From positions 443,208,792 to 443,272,791 of the forward strand of contig CM077115.1 in assembly GCA_039619475.1 (NCBI GenBank): a stretch of DNA of 64,000 nt, read 5' to 3'. The stretch's first letter is position 1, and each line of letters opens with the position of its first letter. The notes under the pieces were generated by a model, which saw nothing but the letters and a program-made list of their open reading frames with translations, did no database searches and had not been told where the DNA came from. The stretch comes from Icerya purchasi. Taxonomy: Eukaryota > Arthropoda > Insecta > Hemiptera > Monophlebidae. The position numbers were made by a program, and so were the translations under genes. Shown here piece by piece: positions 15,791 to 26,983 of the stretch.

Positions 15791-15982
15791 TAGTGTTAAC
15801 GAGTTTCCAATTTTTTCTTCTTTTGGATTAATATCTCGTATTTAAGAAAAATAAATAATCATCAAATAAAGTTAATTTGCTTACAATTAATTATTTGTAA
15901 ATTAACAATACTCGAGATATTTCTAAATATTAAGCGAATTAAACACACCAGTATGAACCAATTATTTCATTTTTATTATATA

Positions 15983-16019
15983 CCCGACGCGTTTCGAAGA
16001 CAAAGCTTCATGATCACGG
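15983..16019 (-). repeat. ACGCGTTTCGAA hairpin motif, copy 1
   Basis: Minus-strand sequence CGTGATCATGAAGC, a short loop, then CTTCGAAACGCGTCGGG. The same arrangement occurs at 25729-25766 and in both arms of the palindrome at 25994-26196. A GAAG/CTTC stem is followed by GAAAC. Confidence 0.7.
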
Positions 16020-16353
16020 CACTTATAAAAAATGATTTCCTCCGATACGAAGAGCTGCAATGCTATTATCAGCTTAGAATGTTGCACAGGCCCCTCGTTT
16101 AACCGAAGTGTTTTTGCACCTTGATTTTTTTTCAATTCGCCACTACTGAATTAACGAAAATTGTAGTTACTTACTTGACTAATTCCTGTTTTCTAAGAAA
16201 AATGTAAAAACCGGCTTCGCGAGAAATTAAACAAAACGTATTTTTATAATTTTTCAATTTCTTTTAACGAAAGCGGCAGAACAACACCGCAATATTTCAT
16301 CAACGTAGTAAAGGAATACTGCGATTTTTGTATGTCACAGAAAGAGAGAGAAC

Positions 16354-16810
16354 CAGGCCCGTGTGCCCAGAATTTTGGAAAGGGGGGGTTTTGAAAATTT
16401 TCTTCGCATATTTATTTTATAAATAACAATACATTTTTCACTAATATTCGTATACTATTAATTAATAATTTCCATCATTTTGATTTATATGTGTATTAAT
16501 AATTCACATAAATGAATTACACCCCGTATATGAACATTAATAAAAATTATACATATGTGTTATTAATTATACTCGTAATACAAAAATTTTCCCTTAAGAT
16601 ATTAATGAAGTACCTAAAAATAGTATGGGGAATATTTTTTCTATTTTCTTTTAAAAGTAGGTAAGAACACCCTAAAAAAAGTCATATCAATATTTATTTT
16701 AAATTTGTGATTTTTTTCAGATTTTTGTGTATTTATAATAACTATTTCAGTTCTCATGGGGTGGGGGTGGGGGGTTAACCCCCAAAAGCCCCCTCGTGGA
16801 CACGGCCTTG
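16354..16810. mobile_element. Non-autonomous hAT-type MITE
   Basis: Termini CAGGCCCGTGTGCCC and (reverse complement of the right end) CAAGGCCGTGTCCACG are imperfect inverted repeats. The 8-bp flanks GAGAGAAC and GAGAAAAC differ at one base, as expected for an 8-bp hAT target duplication. The interior is AT-rich and non-coding, with G/C runs near both ends. Confidence 0.72.
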
Positions 16811-17029
16811 GAGAAAACGGTAATTGAAATTCCTTTTTAACAATCCGTTCATCAAAGTCAAGAAGAAATTGGGCATCAGCTCAACAGAATCTACGCGAAC
16901 CTTCCATTACTGAATATGTGCTTTGGTTTTTTGTGTACTATTTAAGCCGTGTATTAAGTGTATACTTTATAAACAGCGACCATGACAATTGCAGTCTACG
17001 AACTATACCAATTCCGTCTGTCTACATTA

Positions 17030-17225
17030 TACAGGGTAGTAAGGTGCAGGGAAAGCGTCCCAGAGGAAATGCCCACTACGATGGGCTAATCAGGTAAATA
17101 CGCTAACTAGGTACGAGTTGTCAGAAGCATTTCGCGTAGCAATGGATCGAAATAAACGGAAGGAAACGGTAAAAGGAATATGATGCCACCAAATGGACTT
17201 GATGTTGATGACGATGATGACGCTC
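17030..17225 (+). mobile_element. LINE C-terminal coding fragment
   Basis: A frame beginning near 17045 reads GKRPRGNAHYDGLI and later an ALDR-like AMDRNKRKETVK. This matches the C-terminal GRP..RW.D......A.DR..W pattern of many RTE/Jockey-type LINE polyproteins. A GATGATGAC-rich tail follows. Stops and frameshifts are present and the family is uncertain. Confidence 0.55.
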
Positions 17226-18993
17226 GTAGACCTACAGTTATTAGTGCTACTTAAGGGGACGCAGTTCATTCTTTTTCTTTTTTAACTTCTTTGCGATGAA
17301 ATGTGATAACGAAGAAACCAACGGGATATTAATTAAAACTGATTTCTTGGAAGAGAAGCCTATCTTCGTTTTAGTTTTCTTATACTTGGATTTTTTTAAA
17401 TTTTCAGTTTATCAAACATTTTTTATAGCGTATAATACGAAATTCACTAGCGTGCGGAAAAATCGCTAAATGACGTCACTGATATGCAATTACTGAAGTA
17501 ATTAAACGTATGCTGTTTAAAAGTTACCCTTGGATTAACATTTAATCGCTCATGCTCCCACTGCCACATACAATTTCGTCGCGATGTTATGCACCGCTTG
17601 GCTTCTATACGGAGCTTTCGTAGCTTAGAGCTTTTATTAGTTTTCCGTTTTCCAAATGGAAGATTTTAACCGGCATTCTAATTTTATTGCAAATGCGTGC
17701 AATGAAAAATAGCCAAGTAATCTGTTGATCTAAGTCTATTTAACCCAGTTACTTGTTGCATGTGACTGCGGTAAAATTTTCCAACTTAAGTTTTAAACGT
17801 GTAATGGTTTTAAAAAAATTCTGGCAATTCTGATGATTAAGTGTATTCTGTTTAACTAAAAGCGATTTTTGTGCTACGTCATCAGTAAATAGAATTCTTT
17901 AGCTTCATATTGAGATGTCTGCAGCGTGTATAATATTAGTAATAGCACGGAAAACTCCCTCTTGTGCAACGAAAGTTAAGATCTTCCTTTCATCGGCCAA
18001 TACGTCGTCGTTAATTTTATTAATAGTGAATTCGTTTTTGTTTTTTTTTTTTATTATTTAAATTAACTCTAAACCGTAGTAAATAAAAGTTTGACAAAAC
18101 AGTTTCCCTCAATTTAAATTTAAAAAAAAAAAATAAAAACAAGCGAAATCCCCAACTAAACATTTGAGTGACATCCTGCAGACAGGTTTTGTTTTCTTTC
18201 AAAAGCTTCAATTTTAATTTCTTTAGCGTATAACATTAAATGGTGACGTGTTGAGATTGGAAACCAAAGTAGATTTAGCCTAATATTTTTCAAAGATTCT
18301 TTTTAATAACAATAATTTGCTAAGACTCCGGTTAAAATATTAAAATATTAAGCGGTCTTGTTGGAAGTTGGAGATTTTTTCGGCTCTAGCAATTTTTTTT
18401 TTTCTTCTGGTTTCGAGTAAAAGCCTATTGGTAGCGTAGAAATCAAATTATAACGTATACGAGCGTAGCAGCTTTCCTGGATAGACACTGGAGAATTTCA
18501 ATCCATCTTGCTCAAAAGTTTTTTTTAGCAAAGTGTTTTTTTTTTTTCTAATGATGAAAATGGTTTAGTAAAACGTTTCGAAGAAATCTCTGAACAAGAT
18601 TCACTTCGTACACATATATAATACTGATGAGAATATGGTCGGTGTATTTCTAAATCCTAAACTGATTAAATATTATTTAGCCATGATGATGATAATTGCC
18701 AAAGTTCGCAGAAATTGTGAAAGGCAATTTAACTACATTCATAAAGATAGAAATTTCCACAGTTATGTACAATCTTGGATAATACCACAACTAAGTTAAC
18801 CATGGTTGCTTCAATATTAACTAGTGTAACTTGTGACGATGATGGTGAGTGGTCGGCGGTAATTTGATCCATGTAAACCAGAATAACCGTTTGCGGTACC
18901 GGAAGATGCGAGTACTTGAACGAAAACGGTATCATTGACAACGTGGAATATTTTGATTGTACGCAGGTTGCGCCCGAAATCAATCGTATAAGA
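17226..18993. other. Intron 1 DNA, nothing recognised
   Basis: No coding similarity or clear repeat boundary was found. Confidence 0.4.
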
Positions 18994-20265
18994 CAGTGAT
19001 TCTCAACCTTTTTTTTTTTTTTTTGCATGGCTCCCTTTGGTATTCCATATTTATTGATGGCCCCCGATAATGAAGTCAAACTTGTAATTTTGTGGATACA
19101 TATATATTTTTCGGTATGCACCGTTAAGTCGTCATCAATGATTCCTGCCTTTTCCATTTCGAGTGCACGAAACTGGGAAAACTCATACCATGCAATGTTT
19201 TCCAAAAAATAATATTTAATTTATCCGAAAAAAAAACTTGATTCTTTTACTGTAATAACTCTATTCTTCCATTGTAACTGTCCATTTAGAACGTTTAATG
19301 TTTCAGAAATGTCCGATAAGTATACCCCATTTTTTAAATTGATAATTTGAATTTGAAAATGACGATCTTTAACAAATGAAACGATACCGTCCCAAAGGCT
19401 AATTAAGACAATTTTATCTTTTGATAACCATCTCACCTAGAGTGTGCAAAAGTAAATATTTGAAATCGTCATTATTGTCCTCACAAAGTGTTTTTGGAAC
19501 GAATGGTCTTGAAGAGTATTTGATTTTATGTCATTAACAGTTTCTATAACGACTGACGATGCATCATTTAATCTGCTTCCAAAATGTTTTGCAATCAACA
19601 AATGTGCCATCTGAATTATTACATAGTGAATATAAAACACTGTACAGGTATTGTGCCTTTTTAAGGGTTCAATAAGCCCTTCATATTAACCCATCATGGC
19701 ACCAGCACCATCCGTAGCACAAGTAATTATATTTTTTCGGTATCATTTTTTCCTAAAAGTAACTGTTTACTTCTTAAAATACAGACTCCTTCCCTGTAGT
19801 ATACGTTTTAAGTAAACCAGCAAAAAGCATTTCTTCAACGAACTTGCTATCTCTCCCATAATCCTAATCTATGCCAAGAAAAGTGTCATATTGCAACTCA
19901 AAATTGATGATTCGTCTACTTGCAAAGCAAATTTCTTCACTTTTAATTCAGTAATTAATTGTTTTCCTAATCGGAAGCTATATCATTAATGCGTGTTGCC
20001 GCTAAAGAACTACTCAAGGGAATACACTAAATTATTTCGTGCGTATTTTGATCCGTAACAGTTGACAATACAACAGACATTGCTAGATTAATGTCTCTAC
20101 AGTGGTGTGAGGTTTTCCCGTTTTGGTAGTTAATTGTGATATCTTGTAAGATTCTGTTGGACTTCTATCCGATTTATTAGGCTTTTCAACAAACAATTGC
20201 TTTAGTGTTGGAATTCTTTGAAACTTATTACGAAGTTTTGTAAAATAACCCAAAAATACTATTCA
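18994..20265 (-). pseudogene. hAT (Buster/ZBED-like) transposase relic
   Basis: Minus-strand frames in order contain a KISQLTTKTGKPHTT segment, a DGAGAMMG-type segment near 19700, a helical NDIKSNTLQDHSFQKHF segment, and VRWLSKDKIV. These are characteristic of BED-type hAT transposases of the ZBED5/Buster group. The + strand end at 18994 begins CAGTGATTCTCAACC, the typical terminal sequence of Buster-like hATs. The opposite terminus was not found; it may have been lost at the LINE poly(A) beginning at 20266. Many stops and frameshifts show it is inactive. Confidence 0.75.
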
Positions 20266-21200
20266 GTGATTTTTTTTTTTTTTTTTTTGATTTTTTTTTT
20301 TTTTTTTGATTTTTTTTTTTTTTTTTGGCCTAACCTTCGCCATTTATAGGGTATTTTATAAAACTTTTTTTATTTATTATTTCTATATTTCTATCTTACG
20401 GTTCTATTTTATGGTACTTTATAAATTTATATAGTAGTAAAATTAAATTCTACGTCGGATCTGTCACTGTTACTGAAACTGGAAAAGTATGATGCACCTC
20501 TGATAGGATTCTAAGTTTGTTCCTACTAACTGTTCGTAAACTTTACATTGCCAAATAAAATGATCTATTGTACTACAACTCTCGTCGCGATAGCCTAGTT
20601 GCTAGAGCGCTTGACTTCCGATATGGCGGTCACGGGTTCGATCCCGAGCGACGACGAACTTAAAAAAAATTTAAATAAATAAATAAATAATCGCTAATAG
20701 TCACGTGGAAGGCAATGGCAAACCACTACGTACAACATCATATGCGCGCTAGGTCAGTACACAGCAGACCCACACGGGACGGACTGCACTTGTAGCGCGA
20801 TAACAAGCGGCTTCAATCAGTTCCGAATGTAGTCTTGCGTGTGTACACCTGCGTTGCACATTACAATTGCCTGGTACACAACCTATATCGGTACAGCTAA
20901 ATTTACGAATAGGTTGCGTCAACGCGCTATGTAGCGTACGGCACCTGAGATATATATACTACAACTACTGCTTGCACTATCACTGATAATATTAATTTTT
21001 AGCCAAGTGGACGTTTTGTTGTGTCCTATTCTTAATTTCGTTATCGTTACTATATAGTCTCTTCCAAAGTTGTTTGCTCCTCTAAACCCCTTGGGACATA
21101 CTTTTGTATTCTTGAGTAGTCTTTCCCTTTTTGATTACTGGACGTTCCACTCCTCGTTATAGTATGTTCTTTAATTACACCGGTTAGAAACCCCACCACA
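20266..21200 (-). mobile_element. Minus-strand LINE relic, interrupted by a SINE
   Basis: The 3' end is an A-rich tail (T tracts at about 20266-20326 broken by GA) next to GGTTAGGCC. Just upstream on the minus strand a frame reads STIDHFIWQCKVYEQL, the Cys/His C-terminal motif of LINEs (TxDHxxWxC). The SINE at 20581-20956 lies within this frame. Removing the SINE and one target-duplicate copy restores continuous coding from SSSC into that motif. The remainder toward 21200 has weaker similarity. Confidence 0.65.
20581..20956 (+). mobile_element. tRNA-derived SINE with exact 10-bp duplication
   Basis: The head is tRNA-like: TAGCCTAGTTGCTAGAGCG (A box region) and GGTTCGATCC (B box, 20635-20644), the internal RNA polymerase III promoter. 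The body includes GGAAGGCAATGGCAAACCAC, and the tail ends in TA repeats rather than poly(A). TACTACAACT flanks both sides (20571-20580 and 20957-20966) as a perfect target duplication. The intact ends and duplication suggest a fairly recent insertion. It is not a functional tRNA gene: the acceptor stem is absent and the head runs into the SINE body. Confidence 0.88.
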
Positions 21201-22036
21201 ATTTAGTTTTTGTACAAAATTGTTCTACCTACTGCGGTTCTTGCTATTCTGTCTACCATATTTCATTTCCTTTAACACCAATACTTTAGCTCCGCTATGA
21301 GAGTCCGCAGTGCAGTTGAGTAAATGACAAAGAATAAGCGAGCGAACTGTATGTGGTCATTCCGTGATTAGGTAGGTCACATTTCTTAATATAGTAAAAC
21401 CATGGAAACCGTAAAAGACCTAAAAAAAATGGCAGAATAAACAAAATTATAGAAGGAAGATTAACCGAGTTATTAATTTTCACTGTTTGGTCAGATTGTT
21501 ATTTATAATGAATCGTCAAAAGGAGAAATAAATTCCAATACGAATTAATGAGCAAATAAATAAAACGACAATGGGAATAACTGAAGGAAATGAGTGTATG
21601 AAGTAAAAAAGAAATAAGAATATTGTCGGAAAGTATTTTAAGTAGACAGTTTGTCTCTCGGTGAAAAAGGGGAAAACTGGAAGAATTAATGGCCTGTAAA
21701 GTTATTAAGACCAAAAGGACAAAGCGAAGAAGGTACAATAGAAAAATGGTAAAGGGAGGCTATGGTCAGCTACCAAAACACGAACGACAAAAAGAAAGGA
21801 AATGAAGAAACAACGAAGATCGGCAAGTCCGAAAATGATAAATTACTTGTGGCAAATAAATGGTGCTGGTGCGAACTTAAAAAGAAAAAACTGCAAAGAG
21901 AAATGTCAATTTACGAACTGTATCCTCTTAGTAATGTTCAATAATTCTCGAAAATACCCGAATAGCAACGACAAATTTTGTTCTTCGTTTCTTTCGATAT
22001 TATTCGATCAATATTTAAAAATGCGAAATAACAAAC
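21201..22036. other. Intron 1 DNA, nothing recognised
   Basis: Short ORFs on both strands (21295-21738 minus, 21762-22110 plus) show no recognisable similarity. Confidence 0.4.
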
Positions 22037-22490
22037 AAAAATGCTTTTTTACAAAAAATAAATACCGATACTTGAAGGTTTATTATAAAAATTTAATAAA
22101 AATGCACTAAAAAGTAAAAAATAATTATTCCCGATTAGAAAATATATATATATCAGAGTGATATAACACCTTAAGGGTGATATTACGATAATTCTTATAC
22201 AACATTAATACCTTAATTAGAGTTGGAATTAAATTCATGTTAGGAACAATTTAATCAACATTTAATGCAGTTTTTAATTATTCTTTTAATATGAATTTGA
22301 TGCCAACTCCAAAAAATTAATGTTGTATAAGAATTACGATATCACCCTTAAGGTGTTATATCACTCTGATACATATATATATTTTCTAATCGGGAGTAAT
22401 CATTTTTTACTTTTTAGTGCACTTTTATTAAATTTTTATAATAAACCTTCAAGTATCGGTATTTATTTTTTTTAGAAAAAAGCATTTTAT
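22037..22490. repeat. Long inverted repeat, arms about 200 bp
   Basis: Left arm 22037-22238 and right arm 22291-22490 are near-perfect reverse complements around a 52-bp loop. Shared blocks include CAGAGTGATATAACACC, TTAAGGGTGATAT and CTTATACAACATTAAT. No ORF is conserved. It could be a foldback/MITE element or a palindromic duplication. Confidence 0.9.
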
Positions 22491-22679
22491 TTCGTTACTT
22501 TTTAGTGCATTTTTATTCAATTAAATTAAAACATTTTAATAAGAACAGATATTTTTCCACGATGTGAAAACATCGAAAGCTACATTTCCATGGTAATTTG
22601 GCAAATTTATAGTATTTTAAGTCAATAAATCTAATCCGACGGTGAAAACAATCATGAATGAATGAAAAGCATACAAAAA

Positions 22680-22905
22680 GCTTCAATCTCCCCCGCTTTA
22701 TAAAGGATAACTTAAAAACTATCAGTCAGTTCTTGATCAAATTTAAATGGGACCACATGACAAACACCACTATTTAAATAAAAGAAGAATCATCAAAATC
22801 GGTTCATCTAGAAAAAAGTTCTGTGGTAACACACATAAAAACAAATATAAATAAAAATACAGTCGAATTGAATACCTCCTCCTTTTTTTTGAAGTCGGTT
22901 AAAAA
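22680..22905 (+). repeat. 3' tail of an interspersed LINE-like repeat
   Basis: The block AAAATCGGTTCATCTAG ... GTCGAATTGAATACCTCCTC ... TTTGAAGTCGGTTAAAAA resembles a widespread insect repeat tail, which I associate with RTE-type LINE 3' ends. No coding sequence is left. Confidence 0.4.
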
Positions 22906-23115
22906 ATTAAAACTAAATTATTATTGCAAACTACTTTTTTATAATATTTCGTATAAAATTAAAGAAAGTTTCTTCAATGTGTTTTTTTACTGTAGCATCT
23001 AAAAAAGCAAAAAAAAATCTTATAAACGCGCAATGTGTATAATACATGATGCATGCGAAGTAGTTTTTAGCGTTTATTAATTCGTTATATATGATTTGTT
23101 TTCATTGTCTTTCAG

Positions 23116-23280
23116 TTACTGTTGGGCATATTCCGATTAGGATCATTGTATATTATTTTGTCGGAACATCTGATAAGCGGTTTAATCACCGGAGCCGCCA
23201 TATCAGTCATCGTATCACAGCTGAAACACGTGCTCGGATTGAAGATTTTCCCGTATAGCGGAGTTCTAAAAGTAGTTTAT
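23116..23280 (+). CDS. SLC26 exon b (transmembrane core)
   Basis: Phase 0 at both ends, 55 codons, acceptor TTTCAG, donor GTACGT. Residues LLLGIFRLGSLYIILSEHLI and SGLITGAAISVIVSQLKHVL match the highly conserved family segment (RLG...LSEPLISGFTTGAA...SQ.K). The final FPYSGVLKVVY leads into the next helix. Confidence 0.97.
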
Positions 23281-23377
23281 GTACGTGCCTAAAAGCGTAT
23301 GTAATTTATACTCAACTCTTCGTTAGAAAATTAATAAATTGAATTAAATTTTAATATGCTGTTTTTTCCCCACTTAG

Positions 23378-23482
23378 ACGTTGATGGATGCGGTTAAACA
23401 ATCTTCTATGATAAACTGTACAACAGTTATAATCACCGTTACCATTGTTGTTGTACTGACGTTTTATAATCGCGTACTGAAG
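23378..23482 (+). CDS. SLC26 exon c (transmembrane core)
   Basis: Phase 0 at both ends, 35 codons, separated from exon b by a 97-bp intron, the only short one. It begins TLMDAVKQSSMINCTTVI and continues through a hydrophobic helix to FYNRVLK before GTAATT. Family members have an equivalent D/N-rich turn followed by a transmembrane helix. Confidence 0.95.
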
Positions 23483-23929
23483 GTAATTTTTAACTACCTG
23501 TTTCTTTTACTAACGCATTCAAATATCGTTAAGAATTATGATAAGAAACAAATTACGCCAATGAATGGGGTTAATTTGCTCAGCGGCGTACCTGGGTTCC
23601 CAAAAAAATGCTTGCAGCAGCATTTAAAAAGAGCCGTTATCGTTTTCACACTTTTTTGAATCAGATTTAAGTATAAAATATTGTGTATATATATATGTAA
23701 ATGTATCTCTGTTCTTTTTTTAATCAATCCCAAAAGCGGCCTTGAATTAATACAATCTTAAAATCACTGTTAATTCTAACAAAAGTTTCTCAGACGCTAA
23801 TTAAGATTAAATATAAACACAGGTATAAAGGCATAATTAATTACGCACAAAGAGTCGTAATTCTATACAACTTTTAAAAAAATCTGTCAGACGGACACCA
23901 ATTCAGTATTTTAGAGGTACACATATAGC
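23483..23929. other. Start of intron 3, nothing recognised
   Basis: AT-rich DNA with a short TA tract near 23685. ORFs in both strands read on from the exon and are not conserved. Confidence 0.4.
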
Positions 23930-24321
23930 CAGATTTAAGGGGGAGGCGGGGAGCCTGTCACCAAAAGGGGCCCTTCACTAAAAAGGGACTACCCGCTAAT
24001 CACTTAAAAATTGAAAATTACAGGTATGAAAAGTAGGCGCGCTCAGATGGCGAAACGATATATCATTCTGATTTTCATGGTGATGTTGAGTTCCGAATGC
24101 GACATATTTCGTGAATTAAATTTTGATGATCTAATTGAAATTTTCGCTATTAAAAAATCTCGACGCGTGTCTCACGTTTAGAATTAATTATGAAGGATCG
24201 ATTTTATTAATTTACTGAATAAATAAAATAAAAAATGTGTACTTCAATTATTAGGGAGAAATTAAAGGGGCCTTCAGCAATTATTTGGCCCCGGGGAATT
24301 TTTTTCCTTAATCCGGCCCTG
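23930..24321. mobile_element. Non-autonomous hAT-like MITE
   Basis: The termini CAGATTTAAGGGGGAGG and (reverse complement of the right end) CAGGGCCGGATTAAGG are imperfect inverted repeats. G/C-rich subterminal blocks (GGGGCCC, GGCCCCGGGG) face each other. The terminal type matches the MITE at 28640-33746. No convincing 8-bp duplication was found, and there is no ORF. Confidence 0.55.
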
Positions 24322-24752
24322 GGTATATACGGAAACGTGTAACAGAGTAACTGGCCCCTGCTGTATCTGGAACCCAAAAATTACTGGCAACTCAAAACTT
24401 AGCCGAGCTCCAAGTCCTTTCGATAAATCTTATAAACGTAAATAATTTAGCGACAGTATGTTTCCCAATTTTTTCTCTGCCCTATAATACGGAACGGTAA
24501 ATTTTTGTGTTATTTCGTTCCGGACCGGTAAAAACTATAAATATAGCAGAACCTGGAGACAGTTCACATTTTATCGGCAGAGTCAAAAAACACGAATTAC
24601 CTGACTTTCGCAGAAAAAAGCTTAAATCATTAACGGTACCGTTGCAGTTTTATTTACATATATATATAATTGTGAAGGTGTTTATGAGAGAACGTTTGTA
24701 AATTTAATTTATTAATGAAAAATAAAACAATAAGAAATAAAATAAATTCGAC

Positions 24753-24813
24753 CAGGTCCGTATCTAGACCAAAATTTCGAGAGGAGCTACAAAAATATTT
24801 TTATAAATACTTA

Positions 24814-24853
<40 letters not shown>

Positions 24854-25123
24854 CGTTATTAGGAAATATATTTATTTATAAATAGTACACTAAAGCCTTG
24901 TAGCCAATTATTGTATATACAATATTTGAACACTACAATAAAAACAAATAAAAAGCGGTCGTTTCCATAGAATTCATAAAAATTTAACTTTTGTCAAAAA
25001 TTGAAAAGAAATAAATTTATTTCGAATTTCAGTCTATTTAATACAAGCAGTTATTATTTCGCAGACATTTCCGAGAGGGGGAGAGGTTGAACCCTGAAAA
25101 CCCTCCACACAGATACGACCCTG
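24753..25123. mobile_element. Non-autonomous hAT-type MITE, 371 bp
   Basis: The ends CAGGTCCGTATCTAGACC and (reverse complement) CAGGGTCGTATCTGTGTGG are inverted repeats. The flanks AATTCGAC and AATTCAAC are a one-mismatch 8-bp duplication. The interior includes a TA microsatellite (24819-24850) and a G/C-run subterminal block. Confidence 0.75.
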
Positions 25124-25131
25124 AATTCAAC

Positions 25132-25832
25132 AATTACACATAACGGTACCAAGTCAATGTACCATGTGCTGAGGATTTCGTATGTTAAGTTAAAGATAAC
25201 CATAATTTACATTATAAATTTAAAATAAAGAAAATATTTTATTTTTCGCGTAGCACTATACGGATGCTAAAAAATTTTTGTGCCATTATCGCCCTTTTCC
25301 GAAATTTTTTAAAACTGAGAAAGTTTTCTTTTATTTGTAATCAGACATATTAAACTTCGAGTCGCTGTTTTCCTAAAAAACACCCTACTTAAATAGAAAA
25401 AAACTCCAAAGATTATATCGTGAATAATTTATTTGTATTTTTAGCGATTCTAATTCGAGTTATACTTTAATATTATTTTATACTTCTTAGCTTCTATATA
25501 AAAAAAAAACAATAAAAAAACAAAAAGAAATGATAAATCTTACATTTTTATATACACGCATGTGTTATTGTAAGTATATTAATAGTCGAGACAAAAATTT
25601 AGAAACAAAACATACTTAATGTTAAAATTTATTACACACGTTATTTCTGTTAATTATCAAGTAGTAATCCATATGGCAAATGTACACTTTTTATAAAATA
25701 ATAGATAATAATATATTTAATTTATTACACCAACGCGTTTCGAAACTAATAGCTTCATGATCGCGGTATAAAACCAAAAAATTTCTGACTTAAAAGTAAT
25801 AGTTACCGAAAAAATTTATTTTTAAATGTATT
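25132..25832. other. Intron 3 DNA with one short repeated motif
   Basis: No gene is recognised. The ACGCGTTTCGAA hairpin motif (copy 2, minus sense) lies at 25729-25766. Confidence 0.5.
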
Positions 25833-26368
25833 CAGGGGCGCCGCCAGAGAGACAGGGGAGGGCTGTTGCCTCACCTGGACTTCGAAACTTTAATATTCAT
25901 AGGCGCGTTATCATGGGCAATTTTGAAAGACTTTTATAATATAGTAGTAGAACTGTATTTGTTATTATTACTCATTGTTAACATTTTTTTTAATTATGAT
26001 AAAAATAAACTTTAACACTTTTACACTTTTGTAACAATTATATAATTTTTTAAAACCCCGACGCGTTTCGAAGCAAACACTTCATGTTCACGGGAGCCGT
26101 GAACATGAAGTGTTTGCTTCGAAACGCGTCGGGGTTTTAAAAAATTATATAATTGTTACAAAAGTGTAAAAGTGTTAAAGTTTATTTTTATCATAATAGT
26201 AGTAGAACAATTTGCCGGAAACCCACGAAAATTACGTTTTAATTAAGATTTTATTCTTGTTTAATAAAATATTAAGCCTTTAAAAATTATAAATTTTATT
26301 CTTTTCCTATAACTCGTATCCTCTTTCTATCATCTTGCCACCTGCCACATCGGCTGGCGACGCCCTTG
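25833..26368 (+). mobile_element. hAT-like MITE carrying a nested palindrome
   Basis: The ends CAGGGGCGCCGCCAG and (reverse complement) CAAGGGCGTCGCCAG are inverted repeats. A related copy in the opposite orientation lies at 52544-52846 and lacks the segment between about 25948 and 26198, showing that the palindrome there is a later insertion. AGTAGTAGAAC is repeated on both sides of the insert (about 25942-25952 and 26198-26208), consistent with its target duplication. Confidence 0.75.
25994..26196. repeat. Near-perfect 203-bp palindrome
   Basis: Two 100-bp arms are reverse complements around a 3-bp centre (26094-26096); I saw no mismatch on inspection. Each arm carries the ACGCGTTTCGAAG...CTTCATG motif seen at 15983 and 25729. 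No ORF. Perfect symmetry implies recent formation or ongoing correction. Confidence 0.95.
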
Positions 26369-26975
26369 AATATGTTTGTATATAATCTACACTTTTGCGT
26401 TTAAAAAAATAAATAAATAAATAGATACAAATATTTAAAAACGAAAGTTTTCAACTACGTATAAATAAATATCGGAGGATCTATTAGGAAACTTCTGTTA
26501 ATATTTCGCTACTTCCCAATAGGAAAAGAAGTTATATCCATCAGTGCATGCCGTTTGGAATACGCTTATCCATATATTAGTTTACAAACTTCAATAGGTA
26601 ATTAAAATATAATCTTAGCATTAAAAAATTAAACAATACCGTATTTGCCAAAACATGGACAAAATTATCAACTCTGTAAACGCAACAACGCCGATAATTC
26701 TTCCGATTTTTAAGCAAACTGTTAATATGAAAAGGTGTATTGTTGCGCAAAAATAAGATAAGGTGAAAATAAGAAAACAGAAAAATGCAATACATAACGT
26801 TAAGGGAAAGTAATATGAGGCTGCTATTTAAAAAAGATGGCAATAAAAAAAATGTTTACAACAATTTTTTTCGTTACAGATAAATAAAAGTATGTATTTC
26901 ATAAATTAGTATATTTATTCGAAATTGAACACAAAATGTTTAATCCATTTTGACAAAATTAATATCTTTATATTT
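26369..26975. other. Intron 3 DNA, nothing recognised
   Basis: AT-rich DNA. The minus ORF at 26577-26843 has no recognisable similarity. Confidence 0.4.
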
Positions 26976-26983
26976 ACTATACG

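Noticed and set aside
18729..19205. 158-codon minus ORF as a gene
   Set aside because: Straddles the hAT terminus at 18994 and contains a Lys run from the T tract; chance frame.
20581..20660. tRNA gene
   Set aside because: A and B boxes are present, but no paired acceptor stem; it is the head of a SINE with a target duplication around the whole unit.
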